Shown here: positions 1 through 6,654 of the stretch, piece by piece
Layout of the letters: every line of letters starts with the position of its first letter
How positions within the stretch are numbered: position 1 is the first letter of the stretch
Assembly (NCBI GenBank): GCA_030625285.1
Contig: DAOURC010000016.1
Location: forward strand, 1-9,292
DNA from: Eubacteriales bacterium
GTDB lineage: Bacteria > Bacillota > Clostridia > Peptostreptococcales > Acidaminobacteraceae
Length of the DNA: 9,292 nucleotides
Direction: 5' to 3'
Program-made: the position numbers and the translations under genes
Notes under the pieces: generated by a model
Database searches by the model: none
What the model was told of the DNA's origin: nothing
The model's input: only the letters and a program-made list of their open reading frames with translations

Positions 1-296
1 TACAGTTTTGGGTGATAGCGGCGCATTTGTCCATCAAGAAACCAGTCGTTAGAGATGGTGTGATGATATTTACACCTGTTATTCTTGCGGTGTCGGGTGG
101 ATTGTTCATACCGTTGAATGGAATGCCTGAGATTTTCAGATTGGGTGCATATAAAAACATCTATTATTTGATGCAACAGGGTCTTCTTGGAAATGGATTG
201 AGGATAGAAGGTTATATTGCTGTTGTTTTGATGGCGGTTTTTCCTCTGTATCTAATCTATAGGATTTCAAAGGAGCGCAATTATGTCTTTTTTTAG
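1..296 (+). CDS. ABC-2 type transporter permease, 3' end only
   Basis: This is the C-terminal part (about 98 residues; codons in phase from base 3) of a membrane permease whose start lies before the window. The frame is open to the left edge, so the GTG at 12 is an internal valine codon and not a start. Two hydrophobic segments are visible: one in the stretch VILAVSGGLFIPLNGMPE, and a final helix near IAVVLMAVFPLYLIYRI followed by a basic tail. A glycine-rich helix ending in IPL.xMP, then an amphipathic stretch, then the last helix, is the usual C-terminus of ABC-2 permeases (exporters of drugs, peptides or ions driven by a separate ATPase). The gene overlaps the next permease gene by 14 bases, so the two are probably subunits of one transporter, with the ATPase gene expected upstream. 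The substrate cannot be told. Confidence 0.75.
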   Translation, partial: QFWVIAAHLSIKKPVVRDGVMIFTPVILAVSGGLFIPLNGMPEIFRLGAYKNIYYLMQQGLLGNGLRIEGYIAVVLMAVFPLYLIYRISKERNYVFF

Positions 297-1317
297 AATG
301 CTTTTCAAGAGATCATTTTTCAACATAAAGACGTTCATAGTGATTGTTTTGATGACTGTCCTGATACCAGTCTTGGTCGTATCGTTGTCTGCAGTCGAAG
401 ATGATGGATATGTCTATCATCTTGCGTTGATTGACCGTGATAAAACGGAGCTGTCTGAGTATTTCTACGACAGCATAAAGAACTCCGCAGGGATGACTGT
501 GGTTGAAAACATCAGTTATGAAGATGCACTTCGAGAATTGAATCTGGGGAAACTAGACATAGTATATATAATCAAAGAAGGATTTGAAGAAAATATCGAG
601 GGAGGCAACTACAGAAATCTGATAAAATGGATTCAATCTGCTGAGACGCTTTCAACTTCATGGATGAATGATCAACTCAGTGTCGGTGTGATAAGACATT
701 GGTTGAAAGTAGACATTGTAAATAGAATTAAAGAAATCGATCCGGAGTTTACTTACGAAAGGTTTGTTGATGAATTTGAGAAATATTATGAACAGAATAT
801 GCTTATTGATCATCGTGTGATTGAGATAAAGGGAGAGAAGATAAATCCGGTTGAAAGCAGACCATTGGCTGAAGTTTACTTTTTCAACCTTTGGGGAATA
901 TTGGTTCTTATCTGGGTATGGTTGCAGAACAGAATAATTATTGACGACATGAATCACAACGTTATCGATAGAATAAAAATGACGAGTGGTTCGTCTTGGA
1001 TATATTACTTTACAAGATTGATGTTGCAGATTGTCATATTGATGATACCATGGACTATATCATATGGATATCTGACTGAGTCGTATTTTGACTATGCGAT
1101 AAATGCGCAGTTGTTTAAATTACCATTGTATATAGTAAGTATCTTCATGATATCGCTGATTACAATCAAGATAGTGAAATCCAAAAAATCATATACTATG
1201 CTGGGGTATGTATTTATCCTTTTAAATGTAACGCTTTCGTCGGATTTGGTTGGAGGGATTCTTCCGGCTACAAATTTGATTCGAAAGGTTTTGCCTCTTT
1301 TTTGGTTCGTAAAATAA
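283..1317 (+). CDS. ABC-2 type transporter permease, short C-terminus
   Basis: A 344-residue membrane protein with the ABC-2 permease (ABC2_membrane_3-like) layout. It has an N-terminal helix at about 15-36 and a long extracytoplasmic domain at about 40-195. That domain contains the usual pattern of LALIDRD, then EDALRELNLGKLD, then IIKEGFEENIEGG. Helices follow near 198-216, 240-263, 278-297 and 304-325. The start is ATG 283, preceded by AAAGGAG, and lies inside the end of the upstream permease gene, so the two are probably translationally coupled. The protein stops at LPLFWFVK, roughly where the upstream permease still has an amphipathic stretch and a last helix, so about 45 residues appear to be missing. 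Neither other frame after 1300 restores them before a stop, so a simple frameshift is not evident. A terminator hairpin follows at once. Function as half of an export complex is inferred from the family; the substrate is unknown. Confidence 0.8.
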   Translation: MSFFRMLFKRSFFNIKTFIVIVLMTVLIPVLVVSLSAVEDDGYVYHLALIDRDKTELSEYFYDSIKNSAGMTVVENISYEDALRELNLGKLDIVYIIKEGFEENIEGGNYRNLIKWIQSAETLSTSWMNDQLSVGVIRHWLKVDIVNRIKEIDPEFTYERFVDEFEKYYEQNMLIDHRVIEIKGEKINPVESRPLAEVYFFNLWGILVLIWVWLQNRIIIDDMNHNVIDRIKMTSGSSWIYYFTRLMLQIVILMIPWTISYGYLTESYFDYAINAQLFKLPLYIVSIFMISLITIKIVKSKKSYTMLGYVFILLNVTLSSDLVGGILPATNLIRKVLPLFWFVK

Positions 1318-1318
1318 T

Positions 1319-1346
1319 AAATCACAGATTTTAAATCTGTGATTTT
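1319..1346. terminator. Bidirectional intrinsic terminator between convergent genes
   Basis: A perfect 13-base inverted repeat (1319-1331 with 1333-1345) separated by one base. The innermost pairs must open to form the loop. T-runs follow the hairpin on the plus strand and are also present on the minus strand, because the stem ends are A/T-rich. It lies just after the permease stop and just before the stop of the minus-strand gene, which fits a terminator serving both directions. The A/T-rich stem is weaker than average. Confidence 0.7.
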
Positions 1347-1354
1347 AAATGTGT

Positions 1355-1750
1355 TTAGTATAAATTGAATTTCCCCAAAGTTGTTATAGTGCTGTATTCC
1401 TTGAGTAGTATGTCGTAGATGTTGAGATCTAACTTGTTGCATAAAGCTGCGATATAGAAAAATGTATTACCGAGTTCTTCTTCTATTGCATCTCGGCAAT
1501 CTTTACATAGTTGACCATCTATATGATCGTGTTTATAGTTTTTCATTTCATCCAAAGTTATATTTTCAGGCATATCAGTTTTTTTAGTATTAAGAGAAAT
1601 ACAGCCGCAATTTGTTATTGATTTTACAACGGCTCTATTTGTATCAGATGCTCCTTGATTGAGTTTAGTAATGATATCTAGCAAAGTTGAATGTCTAATA
1701 GTAATATCTTGTACAGCGTTTTGAAATTCGTCATAAATTAAATCTTTCAT
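1355..1750 (-). CDS. Small conserved clostridial protein with CxC/CxxC cysteines and MazG-like C-terminus
   Basis: A 131-residue soluble protein. It starts at ATG 1748-1750, with AAGGGGAAG about 10 bases before it on the minus strand. Residues 1-45 look helical. The middle carries two cysteine pairs, NCGC (C48, C50) and LCKDC (C82, C85). Residues 88-118 read IEEELGNTFFYIAALCNKLD and then a further amphipathic helix, similar to the helix pair with an EExxD/N core in MazG-type nucleotide pyrophosphohydrolases. I recognise the overall pattern from clostridial proteins of unknown function; from memory these are often labelled DUF1573, but I cannot check that label. The two cysteine pairs could bind a metal, and the MazG likeness could mean nucleotide handling; both are inference. 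The gene is transcribed alone, divergent from carD and convergent with the permeases. Confidence 0.75.
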   Translation of the reverse strand: MKDLIYDEFQNAVQDITIRHSTLLDIITKLNQGASDTNRAVVKSITNCGCISLNTKKTDMPENITLDEMKNYKHDHIDGQLCKDCRDAIEEELGNTFFYIAALCNKLDLNIYDILLKEYSTITTLGKFNLY

Positions 1751-1783
1751 AATACAATCACTTCCCCTTAAAATCTTATTTTA

Positions 1784-1812
1784 ATTTTACCATAGATTAT
1801 TTTAATTGAGAA
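1784..1812 (-). promoter_or_regulatory. Possible promoter of the minus-strand gene
   Basis: On the minus strand a TTCTCA box (1807-1812) is separated by 17 bases from a TAAAAT box (1784-1789), about 34 bases before the start codon. Spacing is ideal and the boxes are moderate. The region is A/T-rich, so a chance match is possible. Confidence 0.35.
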
Positions 1813-1832
1813 GGAGCCTAATGAAATGAAGT

Positions 1833-1861
1833 TTTTTATTTGTCTAAAAATAGTGTATAAT
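1833..1861 (+). promoter_or_regulatory. Likely carD promoter
   Basis: A perfect TATAAT at 1856-1861 lies 22 bases before the carD start codon. With a 17-base spacer the -35 region is TTTTTA (1833-1838), a weak match inside a T-run. The expected start of transcription near 1868 would leave a leader of about 15 bases containing just the ribosome-binding site GAGGTGAT (1872-1879). Confidence 0.55.
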
Positions 1862-1882
1862 TAAAGCATATGAGGTGATAGA

Positions 1883-2359
1883 ATGTTTGTTATTGGAGAT
1901 CGAGTTGTTTATCCCATGCACGGTGCAGGTATTATTGAAACAATCGAGAAAATTAAATTGCTCGGTGAAATTATGGATTATTACGTTATGAAAATTGAAT
2001 ATAAGGATATGAAGGTAAAAATCCCTGTAAAAAAAGCGGAAGATCTAAATCTAAGATGCTTGTCTACGTTAGAGGCGATTGAAAAAGCATTTATTGAGGC
2101 AAGTGCCAAGGAATTTGAGAATTACCCAAATTGGAATACACGTTATCGTGTAAACATTGAAAAAATCAAAGATGGAAGAGTCGAAAATTTAACAGAGGTA
2201 ATCAGTATGTTGCATGCTTTAGACTGCGAAAAAGGATTGTCAACAGGCGAGAAGCAATTACTTAATAACTCAAAAGAAATTTTAGCTAGTGAAATTAAAA
2301 TGATCGAGAACAATGAATTCAAAGAAGCTTTAGAAATCGTCAATAAATTTATTGGATAA
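1883..2359 (+). CDS. carD: CarD family transcriptional regulator
   Basis: A 158-residue protein of the CarD/CdnL/TRCF family. The N-terminal RNA-polymerase-interacting domain is at about 1-60 (GDRVVYPMHGAGIIETIE, then YYVMKIEYKDMKVKIPV). The C-terminal helical DNA-binding part is at about 62-155 (WNTRYRVNIEKIKDG, then HALDCEKGLSTGEKQLL). W84 is at the place of the tryptophan that, in characterised CarD proteins, wedges into the upstream edge of the promoter bubble. Family members bind the RNA polymerase beta subunit and stabilise or tune the open complex, often at rRNA promoters. ATG 1883 follows GAGGTGAT at good spacing. Length and domain order are normal. It is probably made from its own promoter and lies upstream of the PIN/TRAM gene, a common clostridial neighbourhood. 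Confidence 0.93.
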   Translation: MFVIGDRVVYPMHGAGIIETIEKIKLLGEIMDYYVMKIEYKDMKVKIPVKKAEDLNLRCLSTLEAIEKAFIEASAKEFENYPNWNTRYRVNIEKIKDGRVENLTEVISMLHALDCEKGLSTGEKQLLNNSKEILASEIKMIENNEFKEALEIVNKFIG

Positions 2360-2380
2360 ATAAAAATAAAGTTGTATACT
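2352..2380 (+). promoter_or_regulatory. Possible internal promoter before the PIN/TRAM gene
   Basis: TTGGAT (2352-2357, overlapping the carD stop codon) is separated by 17 bases from TATACT (2375-2380). TATACT occurs a second time at 2382-2387. The -35 box matches consensus at only three positions, so this is a candidate at best. No terminator is seen between carD and the next gene, so readthrough from carD is equally likely. Confidence 0.3.
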
Positions 2381-2409
2381 TTATACTGAACTTAAAAGGA
2401 GGTGGTTGA

Positions 2410-3486
2410 ATGATAAAAAAATTTATGAGGTATATATTTGCTGTTTTAGGAGTTGCTCTTGGTTTAGGAATTGGAATATATGCCATAAGGCTTAATATGT
2501 TTGATTTTATAGAAAACACTACTACGAACTCAATTCTTATAGTAACTTTGGTTGCTGTTTTAACCGGAATTATATCTTTTTTTATTTCACCATTAATTAT
2601 TCGATTAATTCATAAGGCCATAGAATATGCAGAAGTAGAACTTTCTAATATTCCGCCTTTTCAATTAGTAACAGGTGCTTCTGGATTAATCATCGGACTT
2701 ATAATTGCGTATTTTATTAGCAATATTTTCAGGATATTCCCAATACCTTTTATTGGAGTGATACTGACAGTTATTACGTATTTGTTTTTTGCGTATTTGG
2801 GAATCAATTTAGCAACAAAAAAATTCACGGATGTTTCGAAAATCATTGAAATATTTAAAAAACCTCAGTCAAAAGAAACTGAGAATTATGGAGAGTCTAA
2901 TCCTAAAATTTTGGACACTAGTGTTATCATAGATGGCCGTATTGCGGATATCGCAAAAACCGGTTTTGTTGAAGGTCCCATTATTATTCCAGAGTTTGTG
3001 TTAAAAGAGTTGAGGCATATTGCAGATTCAGCGGATAATTTCAAACGAACAAAGGGCAGAAGAGGTCTTGATATACTTAAAGCAATACAGACACAAATGG
3101 ATGTAGAAGTTAAAATTGTCAGTATTGATTTTGAGGATGTAGCTGAAGTGGATATTAAATTGTTGAAATTAGCTCAAAAAATGCACGGAAGTGTAGTTAC
3201 AAACGATTTTAACCTTAATAAGGTTGCAGATCTTCATGGAGTAAGAGTTCTTAATATCAATGAGCTTTCCAATGCAGTTAAACCAAATGCAATTCCAGGA
3301 GAAGAAATGGAAGTGTTTGTAATGAAAGAGGGCTCTGAAAACAATCAAGGTGTTGCTTATCTAGATGATGGAACGATGATTGTTGTAGAAGGCGGCAAGA
3401 AACTGATTGGAAAATCTCTTAAAGTAGTGGTTACAAGTGTATTGCAGACTCCAGCTGGTAGAATGATTTTTGCTAAGCCAAATTAA
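2410..3486 (+). CDS. yacL: YacL-like membrane PIN/TRAM domain protein
   Basis: A 358-residue protein with the same architecture and length class as Bacillus YacL. Four membrane helices lie at about 7-27, 41-62, 86-106 and 112-136. A linker is followed by a PIN nuclease-fold domain (about 166-290) and a TRAM domain (about 295-356). The PIN acidic residues are visible: D169 in LDTS, E200 in LKEL, D248 in the helix before LLKLA, and D266 in TNDFNL, so the metal-dependent RNase site looks intact. The TRAM domain suggests RNA binding. The natural substrate of this family is not established; action at the inner face of the membrane is inferred from the helices. ATG 2410 follows a strong AAAGGAGGTGG. 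The next gene is ispDF, the same order as yacL-ispD-ispF in Bacillus, and a terminator-like hairpin starts in its stop codon. Confidence 0.9.
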   Translation: MIKKFMRYIFAVLGVALGLGIGIYAIRLNMFDFIENTTTNSILIVTLVAVLTGIISFFISPLIIRLIHKAIEYAEVELSNIPPFQLVTGASGLIIGLIIAYFISNIFRIFPIPFIGVILTVITYLFFAYLGINLATKKFTDVSKIIEIFKKPQSKETENYGESNPKILDTSVIIDGRIADIAKTGFVEGPIIIPEFVLKELRHIADSADNFKRTKGRRGLDILKAIQTQMDVEVKIVSIDFEDVAEVDIKLLKLAQKMHGSVVTNDFNLNKVADLHGVRVLNINELSNAVKPNAIPGEEMEVFVMKEGSENNQGVAYLDDGTMIVVEGGKKLIGKSLKVVVTSVLQTPAGRMIFAKPN

Positions 3487-3508
3487 AGGACCTTTTTGGT
3501 CCTTTTTT
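3485..3508 (+). terminator. Terminator or attenuator hairpin between PIN/TRAM gene and ispDF
   Basis: AAAGGACC (3485-3492) pairs with GGTCCTTT (3498-3505) around a five-T loop, followed by T's to 3508. It begins within the stop codon of the PIN/TRAM gene. The T-run touches AGGAGGA (3509-3515), the ribosome-binding site of ispDF. No convincing promoter is seen between hairpin and start codon, so ispDF would depend on readthrough or on a promoter inside the upstream gene. Confidence 0.75.
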
Positions 3509-3522
3509 AGGAGGAATTAAAG

Positions 3523-4668
3523 ATGTATAAAGAACTTGAAGTTGCTGTAATAATAGTCGCCGCCGGCAGTGGAACGCGGATGAATAGCGATAAGAATAAA
3601 TTGCTGATCGAAATCGGGAAAGAGACCATTATTGAAAAGACTTTAAATGTCTTCGAAAGAAATAATTATATCGATGAAATAATTGTTGTGACAAATGATA
3701 GTGAAATAATGAATATAGCCGGAAAGATATCAAAGGCTCGGAATACCATTAGCGGTGGCAAGACAAGGAAAGACTCTGTTTATAATGGCATTTTAAATAT
3801 TGAAGAAGATGATGCGCTCGTTTTGATTCACGACGGCGCAAGGCCGTTTGTAACTGATGATATTATAGAGAGAGTAATTGAAAAAACATATCTGCACAAG
3901 GCCTGTATTCCTGCAGTTGAAGTTAAAGATACCATTAAAAAAATCAGTGAAGATATTGTTGATGAAACACTGGATAGAGATAGTTTGATTACCGTTCAAA
4001 CCCCACAAGGATTCAAATTGGATGTTTTAAAAGAAGCCTATAAACTTAAAGATATTTACCCTGCTACAGATGATGCGAGTTTAGTAGAAAAACTCGGATA
4101 TCCCATTTACGTTGTGAAAGGGGATTATAACAACATTAAAATGACTACAATGGACGATATAAAGCGTGCTCGTTATATTGAGGGAGATAATGATATGAGA
4201 ATAGGTATTGGATATGATGTGCATAAATTAGTCGAAAATAGAGATTTGATTTTGGGTGGAGTTAAAATACCGTATGAAAAGGGACTGTTAGGACACTCTG
4301 ATGCTGATGTTCTAGTACATGCCGTAATGGATGCGATTTTAGGATCGATTGGTAAAGGAGATATAGGAAGAATCTTTCCTGATACGGACAATAAATTTAA
4401 AGATATCTCTAGCTTGTTATTATTGAAAGAAGTAAGTTTTATCTTAGATAAAGAAGGATACAAGATTAATAATATAGATGCAGTTGTCATAGCTCAAAAA
4501 CCCAAGATATCACCTTTTGTCGAAGAAATGAAAAAAAACATCGCGAGAACTTTAAATATAGACATCAGTCAGGTTAATATCAAGGGGACAACTACAGAAA
4601 AACTAGGTTTTGAAGGAAGAGGAGAAGGAATTTCCTCTCAGGTGGTTGTAATAGTTGACAAAAAATAA
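3523..4668 (+). CDS. ispDF: Bifunctional IspD-IspF (MEP pathway enzyme fusion)
   Basis: A 381-residue fusion of two isoprenoid enzymes. Residues 1-220 are IspD, which makes CDP-methylerythritol from MEP and CTP. Its motifs are VAAGSGTRM (R19), [30 protein letters not shown] and TDDAS. Residues 225-381 are IspF, which cyclises CDP-ME phosphate to MEcPP. Its metal-ligand motif is GYDVH (D232, H234), followed by GHSDAD, H266 in LVHAVMD, and the signature [15 protein letters not shown]. Both halves look complete and catalytically intact. IspE, which acts between them, is not in the window. Met225 is the ancestral-looking IspF start and still has AGGGAG eight bases before it, so a separate IspF may also be made. 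ATG 3523 follows AGGAGGA. Fusions of this kind are best known from alpha- and epsilonproteobacteria. It sits between yacL and proS with no gap for other genes. Confidence 0.94.
   Translation: MYKELEVAVIIVAAGSGTRMNSDKNKLLIEIGKETIIEKTLNVFERNNYIDEIIVVTNDSEIMNIAGKISKARNTISGGKTRKDSVYNGILNIEEDDALVLIHDGARPFVTDDIIERVIEKTYLHKACIPAVEVKDTIKKISEDIVDETLDRDSLITVQTPQGFKLDVLKEAYKLKDIYPATDDASLVEKLGYPIYVVKGDYNNIKMTTMDDIKRARYIEGDNDMRIGIGYDVHKLVENRDLILGGVKIPYEKGLLGHSDADVLVHAVMDAILGSIGKGDIGRIFPDTDNKFKDISSLLLLKEVSFILDKEGYKINNIDAVVIAQKPKISPFVEEMKKNIARTLNIDISQVNIKGTTTEKLGFEGRGEGISSQVVVIVDKK
4181..4197 (+). promoter_or_regulatory. Internal ribosome-binding site and ATG at the IspD/IspF junction
   Basis: AGGGAG (4181-4186) is followed eight bases later by an in-frame ATG (4195-4197) coding for Met225, exactly where a stand-alone IspF begins ([10 protein letters not shown]). 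It may allow extra IspF production, or be a relic of two formerly overlapping genes. Confidence 0.45.
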
Positions 4669-4683
4669 TAAATTGTTTATTAT
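4655..4683 (+). promoter_or_regulatory. Strong promoter of the T-box/proS operon
   Basis: A perfect TTGACA (4655-4660) is separated by exactly 17 bases from TATTAT (4678-4683, five of six consensus bases). The -35 box lies within the last codons of ispDF. Transcription would start near 4690, just before the T-box stem I, giving a leader of about 250 bases before proS. Confidence 0.8.
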
Positions 4684-4689
4684 AAAAGC

Positions 4690-4918
4690 AAATTATTGAG
4701 TAAATGCAAAGAATAGGAATAGTAATCAGGAGAACTTGATAGAGAGAGGAATATTTAGCTGGAAATTCCTCAAGTATTCAATTGATGAACCTACCTAGGA
4801 GCACGCAGTGAAAACTGTGCGGATGGATCCGTTAAAATCTTTTAAAGTGAGCAATATGCTAATTAGAGTGGTACCGCGGACCTTCGCCTCTAGATATGAG
4901 AGGGAGGTCTTTTTATTT
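4690..4918 (+). ncRNA. T-box riboswitch, proline (CCU) specifier
   Basis: The leader has the T-box core AGAGTGGTACCGCGG at 4865-4879, including TGGT (4869-4872), which can pair with the ACCA end of uncharged tRNA. The specifier loop is well defined. TAGG (4714-4717) pairs with CCTA (4794-4797), and ATCA (4725-4728) pairs with TGAT (4783-4786). The loop between them has AATAGTA on the 5' side and GAACCTA on the 3' side. AGTA and GAA fit the loop E/S-turn, leaving CCT (4790-4792) as a proline codon. A distal stem I hairpin (4746-4752 with 4765-4771) is also present. The leader ends in a terminator that competes with an antiterminator formed by the T-box sequence and CTCT at 4888-4891. Uncharged tRNA-Pro should switch on proS and the genes after it. 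Confidence 0.93.
4879..4916 (+). terminator. Regulated terminator of the proline T-box
   Basis: GACCT (4879-4883) pairs with AGGTC (4905-4909), and CCTCT (4887-4891) pairs with AGAGG (4899-4903). There is a small internal loop, a seven-base apical loop and a following T-rich run. The 5' arm overlaps the T-box antiterminator bases, so the two structures exclude each other. Confidence 0.88.
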
Positions 4919-4938
4919 TTAAATTAGGAGTGAGAAAA

Positions 4939-6384
4939 ATGGCAAAAGAAAACAAGGATTTTGTAAAAGAAATTACGAAAATGGAAGACGATTTTGCACA
5001 GTGGTATACAGATGTCATTAGAAAAACGGATTTAATAGATTATTCACCTGTAAAGGGATTTTTGGTATTGAAGCCATATGGTTATGCCTTATGGGAAAAC
5101 ATCCAAAAGTTTCTAGATGGAAGATTTAAAGATACAGGGCATGAAAATGTATATTTTCCATTATTGATACCTGAGAGTTTGCTAAACAAAGAAAAAGAAC
5201 ACGTTGAAGGATTCGCTCCAGAAGTTGCTTGGGTAACTCATGGTGGTAATGAAGAATTGGCTGAGAGATTGTGTATCAGACCGACTTCCGAAACAATAAT
5301 CTGTGAGATGTATTCTAAATGGTTGAAATCTTACAGAGAGCTGCCTTATCTATATAATCAATGGGCTTCTGTTGTCAGATGGGAAAAAGAAACTCGTCCA
5401 TTTTTAAGACATAGAGAATTCTTATGGCAAGAAGGTCATACACTACATGAAACTTATGAAGAAGCGCAAAATGAAACTTTGCAAATGCTAGGTATTTATA
5501 AAGAATTAAGCGAAGAATTTCTAGCGATTCCTGTGATAACAGGTAAAAAAAGCGAGAAAGAAAAATTTGCCGGGGCGGAATCGACATATACAATAGAAGC
5601 GTTGATGCATGACGGGAAAGCGCTTCAGTCGGGAACTAGTCACAACCTATCTCAACATTTCACCAAAGCGTTTGATATCACTTATCTAGATAAAAACGGA
5701 AAGCTTCAGCATCCGTATCACACATCTTGGGGTGTATCAACTAGATTGATTGGAGCGGTCATCATGGCTCATGGCGACAATAGAGGTCTTATATTACCTC
5801 CAAGATTAGCGCCGATTCAAGTTGTTATTGTTCCAATTATGCAGAAAAAAGCTGGTGTTCTAGAAAAAGCAAATGAACTTAAAGATATTCTAGAAGCTAA
5901 AGGAATTAGAGTTAAACTTGATGATTCCAAAAATTATTCACCAGGATGGAAATTCAATGAATATGAAATGAAGGGTGTTCCAGTACGCGTAGAGATCGGA
6001 CCTAGAGATATTCAAAACAATGTGGTTATGGTTGCTAGAAGAGATACCTTAGAGAAAGAAACATATAGCCTTGATAATATTGATGAAGTAATCAGCGGAT
6101 TGTTAGACACCATCCAAGTGGATATGTTTAACAAAGCTAAAGAAGAAAGAGAAAAGAAAACTTTTACAGTGGATTCTTTAGAGGGATTAAAAGAAAAAAT
6201 GGAAACTTCTCCAGGCTTCGCTAAGATGATGTGGTGTGGAGATAAAGAGTGTGAAGATAAAATTAAAGAAGAAATGTCTGCTACAATCAGATGTATTCCT
6301 TTTGAACAAGAAGATTTGGGAGACACATGTCCTATTTGTGGGAAAAAAGCAAAACACATGATTTATGTAGCTAAAGCTTATTAA
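4939..6384 (+). CDS. proS: Prolyl-tRNA synthetase, short archaeal/eukaryote-like type
   Basis: Charges tRNA-Pro with proline and ATP in the cytoplasm. The protein has 481 residues from ATG 4939, which is eight bases after AGGAG. A GTG nine bases earlier is in frame but overlaps that site and is rejected. The class II core is clear (numbering from the ATG). Motif 1 is around 60-80 (near [14 protein letters not shown]). Motif 2 is at about 148-165 ([20 protein letters not shown]). Motif 3 is at about 266-292 ([17 protein letters not shown]). The anticodon-binding domain spans about 293-400. The C-terminal zinc-type domain has Cys 433, 438, 452, 464 and 467 and ends in IYVAKAY. The editing insertion of the long bacterial ProRS, found between motifs 2 and 3, is absent, as expected for this type. 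Expression is controlled by the proline T-box just upstream. No terminator separates it from the next gene. Confidence 0.96.
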   Translation: MAKENKDFVKEITKMEDDFAQWYTDVIRKTDLIDYSPVKGFLVLKPYGYALWENIQKFLDGRFKDTGHENVYFPLLIPESLLNKEKEHVEGFAPEVAWVTHGGNEELAERLCIRPTSETIICEMYSKWLKSYRELPYLYNQWASVVRWEKETRPFLRHREFLWQEGHTLHETYEEAQNETLQMLGIYKELSEEFLAIPVITGKKSEKEKFAGAESTYTIEALMHDGKALQSGTSHNLSQHFTKAFDITYLDKNGKLQHPYHTSWGVSTRLIGAVIMAHGDNRGLILPPRLAPIQVVIVPIMQKKAGVLEKANELKDILEAKGIRVKLDDSKNYSPGWKFNEYEMKGVPVRVEIGPRDIQNNVVMVARRDTLEKETYSLDNIDEVISGLLDTIQVDMFNKAKEEREKKTFTVDSLEGLKEKMETSPGFAKMMWCGDKECEDKIKEEMSATIRCIPFEQEDLGDTCPICGKKAKHMIYVAKAY

Positions 6385-6396
6385 GGAGGAGTTTAA

Positions 6397-6654
6397 ATGT
6401 CTGAGAATTATAAATTTGTACAAAATAGCAAATGTGAATATTTCCCTTGTCACAAGGGAGTAGATAAAGAAAAATTCAACTGTTTGTTTTGTTTTTGTCC
6501 GCTTTATATGTTGGGTAAAGACTGCGGGGGTAACTTTGTATATAATAATGGCATCAAGGACTGCAGCAATTGTACAATTCCTCACGATGAAAATGGATAC
6601 GAGTATATTATGAGTAAAATGGAGTTAGTCATCAAAATCGGCAGTGAGAGATAA
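6397..6654 (+). CDS. Cysteine-rich small-domain protein (zf-like family, PF04071-type)
   Basis: An 85-residue protein with eight cysteines (13, 18, 29, 32, 34, 43, 56, 59) and histidines at 19 and 63. The pattern is C-x4-C-H, then C-x2-C-x-C, then CGGNF, then DCSNCTIPH. The spacing matches my recollection of the cysteine-rich small domain (PF04071), whose role is unknown; binding of zinc or an iron-sulfur centre is inferred from the cysteines alone. There is no signal peptide or membrane helix, so it is probably cytoplasmic. ATG 6397 follows AAGGAGGA, which begins in the stop codon of proS 12 bases earlier. Its own stop shares one base with the start of the MFS gene (TAATG), implying translational coupling. 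It is probably carried on the T-box-controlled proS transcript. It is too short and divergent to assign a reaction. Confidence 0.85.
   Translation: MSENYKFVQNSKCEYFPCHKGVDKEKFNCLFCFCPLYMLGKDCGGNFVYNNGIKDCSNCTIPHDENGYEYIMSKMELVIKIGSER

Noticed and set aside
12..14. GTG as the start of the first permease
   Set aside because: The frame is open to the left edge and the residues begin in the middle of a known domain, so the gene is cut by the window.
1826..1864. Twelve-codon reading frame before carD, preceded by AAGGAG
   Set aside because: Its end contains the TATAAT box of the likely carD promoter, so it would not be on that transcript, and the sequence looks like random A/T-rich DNA.
4820..4831. 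CGGATGGATCCG dyad as a separate regulatory site
   Set aside because: It lies within the T-box leader between stem I and the antiterminator and is best explained as part of that RNA.
4930..4938. GTG start nine bases before the proS ATG
   Set aside because: The GTG overlaps the AGGAG ribosome-binding site, while ATG 4939 stands at proper spacing from it and gives the normal N-terminus.
6187..6585. 132-codon minus-strand open frame across proS and the Cys-rich gene
   Set aside because: Shadow of two well-supported plus-strand genes; the composition is that of antisense A/T-rich codons.
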